Below are positions 8,037 through 14,190 of a stretch of 27,627 nucleotides of DNA, one piece after another. The stretch is from Dehalococcoidia bacterium UBA1123 (GTDB taxonomy: Bacteria > Chloroflexota > Dehalococcoidia > Lucifugimonadales > UBA1123), in the NCBI GenBank assembly GCA_002313895.1, contig DCAW01000142.1, positions 21,647-49,273 on the forward strand. The letters are read 5' to 3'. The notes under the pieces were generated by a model, which worked only from the letters and a program-made list of their open reading frames with translations, was not told the DNA's origin and did not search any database. Every line of letters starts with the position of its first letter. The first letter of the stretch is position 1. A program made the position numbers and the translations under genes.

Positions 8037-8666
8037 CTACACGGCGCCCTTTGGCCACGGAGGCTGAGGCCGCTTGACCTCGCCAATATAGGAACGCTTG
8101 GACATAAGGCCAATGAAGTGCTCAAAAGCCTCCAGCGATTCCTCTTCAGGAGGAATGAACGTCTTGATGTAGGACGACTGGCCGTTCTCGAAGATGAACG
8201 TGGGAGTGCCGAAAGCTCCATGTGTTCCCACAGCCTCTTCGTGATCTTTTGCCACTATCTCGAGCAATGCAGGGTCTTCAAGGTCTTTCTTGAACTGGGC
8301 AACATCCAGTCCTGATTCCTCGGCGATTTTGATGATAGGATCGTCTTCATTAAGAGGAGCCCGATCACCAGCATGCCGAGCAGTCAGCAGGGCCAGATGG
8401 AATTTGTCGAAGGCCTCATCGCCCTGTCGCTTTGCGGCTTCACCGGCCACGGAAGCTAGCAGCGCGCGGGCCTCGTGAAGGCCTTTTTGCTCCCAGACCT
8501 TCCAGTCTCCGCCTTCCTTACTGTTTATTTGCTCCAACGAGAAATTCTTCCAGGTGATGTCAAGATCATCTCCCAGAACCTGCTTAACTCTATGCAGCCA
8601 CACGGCTGCATTGTAGACATAGGGTCAAGCGTAGTCGAAGTAGATATCTACGTGCATCTTGTCCAA
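8037..8666 (-). CDS. DsbA/FrnE-family oxidoreductase, probable selenoprotein (Sec14)
   Basis: A thioredoxin-fold DsbA/FrnE-like protein of about 209 aa. Plain ORF calling gives only 188 aa from GTG 8603, which lacks the first strand and the active site. Upstream, in the same frame, TTG 8666 (GGAGG 5 nt before it) or ATG 8657 opens the missing N terminus MHVDIYFDYA, then TGA at 8625-8627, then PYVYNAAVWLHR. The TGA falls exactly where this family has its redox cysteine (DYxCPY), so it most likely encodes selenocysteine. A hairpin with the geometry of a bacterial SECIS follows. There is no resolving cysteine three residues later (UPYV), so a single-selenol mechanism is expected. The rest, including the GTPTFIFENG cis-proline region, is intact, which argues against decay. 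The gene ends in a strong terminator and is divergent from amt. The alternative is a Cys-to-stop point mutation. A SelA-like gene nearby is not a true SelA, so Sec machinery must be elsewhere. Confidence 0.82.
8592..8611 (-). promoter_or_regulatory. Candidate bacterial SECIS element
   Basis: In the mRNA, AUGCAGCC (8604-8611) and GGCUGCAU (8592-8599) form a perfect 8-bp stem closed by the tetraloop GUGU (8600-8603). The loop begins 21 nt after the UGA (8625-8627) and has G as its first base. That fits the known bacterial SECIS rule: a stem-loop just downstream of UGA, loop about 16-37 nt away, with a G in the first two loop positions. Confidence 0.75.
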
Positions 8667-8890
8667 AATATCCTCCCCTCATTGCCCTTCTTTTGTTAAA
8701 GAGATTAGCTGTTCCGTCGAACATGCCCGCATTTTAAGCCGACTGCTCGACCTTGTCAAAGTTACTCCGTCAGCAAGAAAGTCGGGAAATTTTCACGATT
8801 CAACGTAAGTCAATAAACGAGGCCGCACATTTATCCATCAACACGACGAATTCGCCAGCAAACAAAGAGAAAGCGGGACCCTCTGCCTGT

Positions 8891-8950
8891 GTAACAAGAT
8901 TGTAACAACACGGCAACAAACATTTAACAAGCCCGCAACATGCGTGTAAC
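8891..8950 (+). promoter_or_regulatory. GlnR-like operator array upstream of amt (six half-sites)
   Basis: Six pentamers recur with an exact 11-bp period: GTAAC 8891, GTAAC 8902, GCAAC 8913, TTAAC 8924, GCAAC 8935 and GTAAC 8946. Actinobacterial GlnR binds GTnAC/GnAAC half-sites separated by six bases, which is the same 11-bp period, upstream of amt and glutamine synthetase genes. The last site begins 15 bp before a TACCCT hexamer (8961-8966), the likely -10, so the array occupies the activator position. Confidence 0.72.
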
Positions 8951-8965
8951 ATCCACGCCGTACCC

Positions 8966-8983
8966 TTGTGAACAACTTCACAA
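8966..8983. promoter_or_regulatory. Inverted repeat at the presumed amt transcription start
   Basis: TTGTGAACAACTTCACAA has perfect 7-bp arms around a CAAC spacer. It starts at the last base of the presumed -10 and covers the expected start point, as expected for a repressor operator or a short 5' hairpin. Its right half resembles ACAACTTTCACAAAC in the glnA promoter. Confidence 0.45.
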
Positions 8984-9009
8984 ACAGGTAGCCCCCAGGA
9001 GGAATTGAG

Positions 9010-10368
9010 ATGAACCAGATGTCAGGAGTTTTCAGCATCTCGACTTTCAAGCTGAAACTGACAATCGTAATGTTATTGGGAATCGGCATACTGGTTAGCA
9101 GCGGAGCAATCGCGTACGCCCAGGAAACCGATCCGATCACTGCGCTCAGCGAAAAGCTGGACAACTTCGTTCTGATTGTCGCGGCGGCCCTCGTATTTTT
9201 CATGCAGGCGGGATTCGCCTTCCTCGGAGCGGGCCTGATTCGCTCCAAGAACACAGTCAACTACATGACGAAGTCGTTTCTCGACTTCTGCATAGCGTCT
9301 TTGGGGTTCTGGGCGTTTGGCTACGCCCTGATGATGGGCGGAGGAGGAGCCGCTGGCTTTATCGGCTCCGAGGGTTTCTTCCTCGCTGATTTCAGCGACG
9401 CCGATCTGGTTAGTTGGCTGTTCCAGATGGTCTTCGCCGGCACCGCTGCGACGATCATCGCGGGAGCGATGGCCGAGCGCACCAAAATCAACGCCTACTT
9501 CGCCTATAGCTTCATCGTTGGAGCTGTCGTCTATCCCATCTACGGCCACTGGGCGTGGAACGGTGAGGGATGGCTTGCTGAATTGGACTTTGCCGACTAC
9601 GCCGGTTCGGGCGTGGTCCACATGATTGGTGGATTCCTGGCGCTGGCAGGCGCCATCGTTGTTGGCCCACGGAAGGGCTTCAGAGAAGGGCTGCCTCTCA
9701 AGGGCCACAACATGCCCTACGTTGTCATCGGCACCTTCATTTTGTTCTTCGGTTGGTTCGGATTCAACATCAACTCCGACACCCTGGGCCTCAACGCCGT
9801 GAACACGCTTCTGGCGGGCGCGGCAGGCGCAACATCGGCCATTTACATCGTCATGATACGCACAGGCAAAGCCGACATCGAAATGGCCGCCAACGGCTCC
9901 CTTGCAGGCCTGGTCGGAATCACCGCCGGATGCGCGTATGTTGACCCGTGGGCGGCCGTCGTGATCGGCCTGATCGCGGGTGGGTTGATGGTCCTCGGTG
10001 TTGCGTTCGTAAAGAACATCCTCAAAGTTGACGACCCCGTTGGCGCAGTGACCGTCCACGGCATCAATGGCGCCTGGGGCCTTCTGGCTGTTGGAATCTT
10101 CGCCGCTGGTCACAATGACGTCTCGGGACTGATAGACGGAAACGCTGCCCAACTAGGCCCGCAGGCGCTCGGCCTGGTCGTCGCTATCGCTTGGGCTCTC
10201 GGCGTCGGTCTCCTTCTCTTCAAGATGCTTGACTTGACAATGGGGCTGAGGGCTTCCGAAGAGGAAGAAGATCAAGGCCTGGACGAGCCAGAGCACGGCG
10301 CGCTGGCCTACCCAGAGATGGCGCCTCAGACCGGCGGCATCGCGCCAGACCCGGCAGAAGCCGATTAA
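9010..10368 (+). CDS. amt: Ammonium transporter
   Basis: A 452-aa Amt/MEP/Rh-family channel that conducts ammonium into the cell. AGGAGG lies 6 nt before ATG 9010. Residues 15-37 form a cleavable signal peptide (ILVSSGAIAYAQ/ET), typical of Amt proteins with an exported N terminus. The eleven-helix core follows, including GAGLIRSKNT, the pore histidine in DYAGSGVVHMIGG and the second of the twin histidines in VHGINGAWG. The tail (SEEEEDQGLDEPEHG onward) is long and acidic. The gene has its own GlnR-like array, starts the nitrogen island and ends in a strong terminator. No PII gene (glnK) follows it, although amtB-glnK pairing is common; a 31-aa membrane protein follows instead. Confidence 0.96.
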   Translation: MNQMSGVFSISTFKLKLTIVMLLGIGILVSSGAIAYAQETDPITALSEKLDNFVLIVAAALVFFMQAGFAFLGAGLIRSKNTVNYMTKSFLDFCIASLGFWAFGYALMMGGGGAAGFIGSEGFFLADFSDADLVSWLFQMVFAGTAATIIAGAMAERTKINAYFAYSFIVGAVVYPIYGHWAWNGEGWLAELDFADYAGSGVVHMIGGFLALAGAIVVGPRKGFREGLPLKGHNMPYVVIGTFILFFGWFGFNINSDTLGLNAVNTLLAGAAGATSAIYIVMIRTGKADIEMAANGSLAGLVGITAGCAYVDPWAAVVIGLIAGGLMVLGVAFVKNILKVDDPVGAVTVHGINGAWGLLAVGIFAAGHNDVSGLIDGNAAQLGPQALGLVVAIAWALGVGLLLFKMLDLTMGLRASEEEEDQGLDEPEHGALAYPEMAPQTGGIAPDPAEAD

Positions 10369-10404
10369 CTAGCAACTAACACCGGAAAGGTATTCCTTAA
10401 CGTT

Positions 10405-10442
10405 AACCCCGCTCGTCCAAACCACCAAGGACGAGCGGGGTT
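10405..10442 (+). terminator. Intrinsic terminator after amt
   Basis: A perfect 14-bp stem, AACCCCGCTCGTCC (10405-10418) and GGACGAGCGGGGTT (10429-10442), with a 10-nt loop, followed by CTTTGTAT. It separates amt from the next transcription unit. Confidence 0.85.
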
Positions 10443-10487
10443 CTTTGTATCTTGGAATGTGGTGTTGGGAGTCACAATGTGAAAGAT

Positions 10488-10525
10488 GTAACAAAGATTT
10501 AACATTTGGGTAACACGTCCGTAAC
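10488..10525 (+). promoter_or_regulatory. GlnR-like operator array, four half-sites, before the small membrane gene
   Basis: GTAAC 10488, TTAAC 10499, GTAAC 10510 and GTAAC 10521 are spaced exactly 11 bp. The last site begins 15 bp before CATAAT (10536-10541), a good -10, the same geometry as at amt. No consensus -35 is present, fitting an activator-dependent promoter. Two related sequences flank the array: CACAATGTGAAA (10473) and CATAATGTGAAA (10536). Confidence 0.72.
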
Positions 10526-10535
10526 ATCATCTCGT

Positions 10536-10541
10536 CATAAT
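10536..10541 (+). promoter_or_regulatory. Probable -10 element of the small membrane protein gene
   Basis: CATAAT lies 15 bp after the start of the last GlnR-like half-site. A transcription start near 10548 would give a leader of about 70 nt before the ATG at 10620. Confidence 0.5.
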
Positions 10542-10619
10542 GTGAAACATAGAACAAACGAATGGCTGGCAAGCAACAAGCGACACCAGCCTCACATTAA
10601 ACAGTGAGAAGGAACCGAT

Positions 10620-10715
10620 ATGGAAATGGTACTAGTCGGCGCAGCTTTCGTAGGTCTCTTCAGCCTCTGGGTGGTCGTTCCGAGCATCATTCGCAAGAAC
10701 CACAAAGAAGACTAA
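10620..10715 (+). CDS. 31-aa single-pass membrane protein, GlnR-controlled candidate
   Basis: A small gene missed by length cut-offs. The frame from ATG 10620 to TAA 10713-10715 encodes MEMVLVGAAFVGLFSLWVVV (residues 1-20), then PSIIRKNHKED. Residues 3-24 form one hydrophobic helix, followed by a short charged tail, so the C terminus is probably cytoplasmic by the positive-inside rule. AGAAGGA ends 7 nt before the ATG. Upstream lie a -10 and a four-site GlnR-like array with the same layout as that of amt, and the amt terminator separates the two genes, so this gene has its own nitrogen-responsive promoter. No family is recognised. A role as a partner or regulator of Amt, in the position usually held by glnK, is a hypothesis only. 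Confidence 0.72.
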   Translation: MEMVLVGAAFVGLFSLWVVVPSIIRKNHKED

Positions 10716-11135
10716 CCAGTTCCAGAGTCAGGCCACTGCTTCCCTGGCACACCCACTAACCGCCGTCATCGGACTCGAAACCTCTCCGTCGGTGCACCGG
10801 GCAGCGAAGCCGGTCACCATGCTAAAATATGTGCCTGACCGAATCTCGGTCAGGCACATCGAGTGTAAGAAGCCCCATCATCCGAGTAGTTCGCGAGACT
10901 GCAAGGATGCGGTGATCATCCAACACCATTGGCGAAAGTGCTGCACTCAAAGTGTTACCGTTCATCAACAGGGTTCAATCTCATAACTTAACTGCTGGTT
11001 CCTGACCCGTATATGGTGCTATTTATATATTCATAAAAGTATTCTTTAGGTAATACAATTTCGGTGGATGAAAGATCAAATTAGGATCGATCCTTTCCAA
11101 ATCGAAGAAGGAAGCATGCAAATAGAGGTGATGGT
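10716..11135. other. Intergenic region upstream of glnII, with a perfect hairpin
   Basis: A stretch of 420 bp with no supported gene. It holds the 14-bp hairpin at 10829-10859. Base composition drops from about 10985 onward (for example TATTTATATATTCATAAAAG near 11022), marking the left edge of the AT-richer block that includes glnII. No 11-bp GTnAC array is present before glnII. Confidence 0.5.
10829..10859. repeat. Perfect 14-bp inverted repeat with 3-nt loop
   Basis: ATGTGCCTGACCGA (10829-10842) and TCGGTCAGGCACAT (10846-10859) enclose ATC. There is no T tract on the plus strand; on the minus strand it is followed by ATTTTAGC. It may be the 3' end of the small-protein transcript, a leftward terminator, or a mobile palindromic element. 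Confidence 0.6.
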
Positions 11136-12134
11136 ATGGCATTTAAGGCCGAATACATATGGATAGATGGCACGGAACCAACCCATTTACTACGCTCAAA
11201 AACAAAGGTAGTTCCAAACGGGACAACCGATTTTCCGATCTGGGGATTTGATGGTTCAAGCACAAATCAAGCTCCAGGCGCAAACTCGGACTGTGTTTTG
11301 CGACCGGTTTACTCTTGTAAAGATCCCATTCGTGGAGCCGATAATATGCTTGTTATGTGTGAGGTTTTGTTGCCCGACATGACCCCGCATCCAACCAATA
11401 CCCGGGCGGCTTGTGCTGAGGTAGCCGAAAAATTTGCTGCAGAAGAGCCTTGGTTCGGTATTGAACAAGAATACACATTGTTTGAATCTGATGGGAAACA
11501 ACCACTCGGGTTTCCTGAAGGCGGATTCCCTGGACCGCAGGGGCCATACTATTGTGGAGTCGGAGCTGATTTAATTTTCGGACGCGAAGTATCAGAAACA
11601 CATGCAACTGCGTGCATCGAAGCCGGAATCGAAATTGCTGGCACGAACGCAGAAGTTATGCCCGGACAATGGGAATTCCAAGTCGGACCGGTGGGAGCTC
11701 TGGAAGTATCTGACCAACTGTGGGTGTCACGTTGGCTTTTACATCGAATTGCCGAAGAATACAGCGTAGTAGTTTCCATTGACCCAAAGCCAGTTAGTGG
11801 TGATTGGAACGGAGCTGGAGCGCACACGAATTATTCAACAAAGGCGATGCGTGAGTCCTACCAGCCTATTATTAATGCGTGTGAAGCACTTAGCAAAAAT
11901 GTTCAAGAGCACATTAGGAATTATGGTGCAGGAAATGAGAAGCGTTTAACTGGACTTCATGAGACACAGCGCATCGATGAATTCAATTATGGAGTATCTG
12001 ACAGAGGTGCTTCTGTCAGAATACCTTGGCAAGTAGAGGTTGATCAAAAAGGTTATTTGGAAGATCGCCGTCCAGCATCCAATATGGATCCTTATCTGGT
12101 CACCAGACTGATAATTCAAACTACCTGTGGCTAA
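11136..12134 (+). CDS. glnII: Glutamine synthetase type II
   Basis: A 332-aa glutamine synthetase of type II (GSII, the eukaryotic and Rhizobium/Streptomyces GlnII type), making glutamine from glutamate, ammonia and ATP. Hallmarks are PIWGFDGSSTNQA, WFGIEQEYTLF with the metal-binding glutamates, GTNAEVMPGQWEFQVGP, SGDWNGAGAHTNYSTKAM and SVRIPWQV. GSII is an octamer or decamer and is not adenylylated. GAGGTG lies 6 nt before the ATG. The gene is distinctly AT-richer than its neighbours: one sampled 60-base line has 27 G/C against 38 in a line from glnA, and third positions are often A/T. This suggests acquisition by transfer. It sits between the small membrane gene and type I glnA. Actinobacteria with both enzymes regulate them through GlnR. 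Confidence 0.96.
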   Translation: MAFKAEYIWIDGTEPTHLLRSKTKVVPNGTTDFPIWGFDGSSTNQAPGANSDCVLRPVYSCKDPIRGADNMLVMCEVLLPDMTPHPTNTRAACAEVAEKFAAEEPWFGIEQEYTLFESDGKQPLGFPEGGFPGPQGPYYCGVGADLIFGREVSETHATACIEAGIEIAGTNAEVMPGQWEFQVGPVGALEVSDQLWVSRWLLHRIAEEYSVVVSIDPKPVSGDWNGAGAHTNYSTKAMRESYQPIINACEALSKNVQEHIRNYGAGNEKRLTGLHETQRIDEFNYGVSDRGASVRIPWQVEVDQKGYLEDRRPASNMDPYLVTRLIIQTTCG

Positions 12135-12325
12135 TGACGGACGGTTCTCTTATCGAGAAAATTCCTTCCTGATAATAGGCGATAGGGCCTCATCCGAATC
12201 TGATCGAGACACGTTTGGATTGCAAGCGTACAATGGAGGCCCCATCCCTACGAGTTCTCCCTGTACTTTGACGCATAGAAATTAGGCTGCGAAGCCGATG
12301 CGTTGAGATCAACGAATTAAAAAGG

Positions 12326-12351
12326 GGCGTGACGTCAACCAGGCGCGACGC
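12326..12351 (-). terminator. Hairpin with T run on the minus strand
   Basis: GGGGCGT and ACGCCCC form a stem. Read on the minus strand the hairpin is followed by TTTTTAATTC, as an intrinsic terminator would be; read rightward there is no T tract. No minus-strand gene upstream is supported, so its role is unclear. It could insulate the glnA promoter. Confidence 0.4.
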
Positions 12352-12378
12352 CCCCTCCTGTTCAGGTAGTCGAAAAGA

Positions 12379-12407
12379 TTGACACAACTTTCACAAACTG
12401 CTATATT
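12379..12407 (+). promoter_or_regulatory. Sigma-70 promoter of glnA, with overlapping half-sites
   Basis: TTGACA (12379-12384), a 17-bp spacer and TATATT (12402-12407) give a near-consensus promoter, with a start expected near 12414. TTGAC (12379) and TTCAC (12390) are 11 bp apart and match TnAC half-sites, so a GlnR-like protein bound here would cover the -35 and spacer and repress, unlike its position at amt. Confidence 0.62.
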
Positions 12408-12709
12408 TTCTTGAATTCTCTACCCTGGGGACATGCGCGGTTTTGCTTGGGTTTGACCATACAAACGCCGCCTATTCCCGTCGTTGAATGGTCGTCTAGA
12501 ATCGTGGTTTCTGCGGCCCCTGTGACTCTATCCGAGTTGGCGAGTCTCCCCAGTTCAGCGACCAAAATGGTTAACGGCCTGGATTGCCACCCTTCACAAA
12601 CTCTTCCCTCGGATTGGAACTGAACAGGCCAACTTGGGGACGATGACCCTGAAATCCGATTCATGATCTGTTCACCGCCAGAGGCCCTCTACACTGAGCA
12701 AATAGACAG

Positions 12710-14044
12710 ATGGTAAACCGAGACGAAGCAGTAGAATACGCCCTGAAAGAAGCCAGAGACAACGATGTGAAGTTCATCAGGCTCTGGTTTGCGGATATTC
12801 TGGGCAATCTCAAAGGTTTTGCCATCACGGTGGAGGAACTGGAGTCCACGCTGACACGCGGGATGGGGTTCGACGGCTCCGCCATTGAAGGTTTCGCCCG
12901 TGATGAGGAGATCGACCTCTACGCCCTGCCTGACCCCAACACTTTCAGCATCTTGCCGTGGCGCCCTCGGGAGAATGCCGTCGCGAGAATGTTCTGTGAT
13001 ATTATCACGCCAGATGAAGAACCCTTTGAAGGGGACTCCCGGTACGTTTTGCGCCGGAATATTGAGCGCGCCGCCAACCTGGGTTACACCTACTACGTTG
13101 GACCGGAGCTAGAATACTTCTACTTCAAGAACTCCAAGAGTCCAGAGCTTTTGGACCAGGGCGGCTACTTTGATCAGGACGCCACTGACACCTCGACAGA
13201 CCTGCGCCGGGAGACGGTGCTGATGCTGGAGAATTTGGGCATTCCGGTGGAGCAGAGCCACCACGAGGTCTCGCCCAGCCAACACGAGATCGACCTGCGA
13301 CACACCGACGCTATGACGATGGCTGACACCGTCATGACCTATAGGGTGGCCGTCAAAGAAGTGGCCCAGCGTCACGGATGTGTCGCCACCTTCATGCCCA
13401 AACCCATAACTGAACTTAATGGCAGCGGAATGCACACGCACCAGTCGTTGTTCAAGGACGGGCGCAACTCCTTCTACGACGCCGAAGATCCGAACCGCCT
13501 GTCTGACAACGCCCGTTATTTTATCGCCGGACTGCTGAATCACGCCCGCGAGATCACAGCCGTCACCAATCAGTGGGTGAACTCGTACAAACGACTGGTC
13601 CCTAATTTTGAAGCCCCGATCTTCGTTACCTGGGCGACGGTGAACCGCGCTGACCTGATAAGGGTTCCGGCTTTCAAGCCTGGACGCGAGGAGTCCCGCC
13701 GCATCGAGTATCGAGCGCCTGACCCTGCGTGCAATCCCTACCTCTCATTCAGCGTGATGCTGGCGGCGGGATTGGACGGTATCGAGAAGAAAACGGAGCT
13801 TCCTCCTCCCGCCGAGACCAACGTTTTCGATCTGAGCTCCGAGGAACGCAAGGAACGAAACATCGAGTCGCTTCCCGGAAACCTCTGGGAGGCCATATCC
13901 ATCACCGAGGACAGCGAACTCGTACGCAACGCTCTAGGCGATGCGGTGTTCGAAAGCTTCATCCAGAACAAGAAGATCGAGTGGGAGCGATACAGGTCCC
14001 ACGTGACGGATTACGAAATCGCGCGATACCTGCCGACCCTCTAG
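12710..14044 (+). CDS. glnA: Glutamine synthetase type I
   Basis: A 444-aa glutamine synthetase type I, a dodecamer in characterised members. The N-terminal beta-grasp region carries DVKFIRLWFADILGNLKGF and GMGFDGSAIEGF. The catalytic core has GPELEYFYF (metal-binding Glu), the ATP-binding segment KPITELNGSGMHTHQSL, the NQWVNSYKRLVP loop and RIEYRAPDPACNPYLSFSVM. The length and the lack of an extra 25-residue insertion point to the GSI-alpha class; the segment before the C terminus (NVFDLSSEERKE) does not contain the adenylylation tyrosine NLYDLP of GSI-beta, so control by adenylylation is unlikely. The ribosome-binding site is weak. The gene lies directly before gltB and has its own promoter about 300 nt upstream. 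Confidence 0.97.
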   Translation: MVNRDEAVEYALKEARDNDVKFIRLWFADILGNLKGFAITVEELESTLTRGMGFDGSAIEGFARDEEIDLYALPDPNTFSILPWRPRENAVARMFCDIITPDEEPFEGDSRYVLRRNIERAANLGYTYYVGPELEYFYFKNSKSPELLDQGGYFDQDATDTSTDLRRETVLMLENLGIPVEQSHHEVSPSQHEIDLRHTDAMTMADTVMTYRVAVKEVAQRHGCVATFMPKPITELNGSGMHTHQSLFKDGRNSFYDAEDPNRLSDNARYFIAGLLNHAREITAVTNQWVNSYKRLVPNFEAPIFVTWATVNRADLIRVPAFKPGREESRRIEYRAPDPACNPYLSFSVMLAAGLDGIEKKTELPPPAETNVFDLSSEERKERNIESLPGNLWEAISITEDSELVRNALGDAVFESFIQNKKIEWERYRSHVTDYEIARYLPTL

Positions 14045-14190
14045 CCAACCTGTGAGGTGCAAACTGCGAGGGTCGCCCGTTCGGATATTGTTGACCTTCG
14101 CTCATCTATAACGTTTCCACATATTGCCATACGATGACCGCTCGACGGCCTGTTATGACAACTACAAGAATCACACGACAGAGTGACGCC

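Larger units (their letters stand above)
8667..9009. other. Divergent regulatory region between FrnE-like gene and amt
   Basis: There is no gene in this interval. It contains the six-site GlnR-like array (8891-8950), a 7-bp inverted repeat (8966-8983) and the AGGAGG ribosome-binding site of amt (8998-9003). I found no clear sigma-70 promoter for the leftward FrnE-like gene. Confidence 0.6.
12135..12709. other. Intergenic region and long glnA leader
   Basis: A 575-bp interval. It holds a weak TTCTC/GAGAA hairpin after glnII (about 12149-12163), a GC-rich hairpin (12326-12351), a near-consensus promoter (12379-12407) and then about 300 nt of leader before glnA. The short open frames in the leader have no ribosome-binding site or recognisable sequence. 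I recognise no riboswitch. Confidence 0.5.

Noticed and set aside
8037..8603. GTG 8603 as the start of the FrnE-like gene
   Set aside because: It would remove the first beta strand and active site, has no ribosome-binding site, and lies inside the hairpin; the intact N terminus is readable through the TGA.
9073..10152. A 359-aa minus-strand open frame across amt
   Set aside because: Shadow of the ammonium transporter, whose strand has clear family motifs, signal peptide and ribosome-binding site.
10792..10986. A 64-aa frame upstream of glnII
   Set aside because: No ribosome-binding site, runs through the perfect hairpin, and composition is not protein-like.
12411..12623. A 70-aa frame in the glnA leader
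   Set aside because: TTG start right at the predicted transcription start, no ribosome-binding site, no recognisable sequence.
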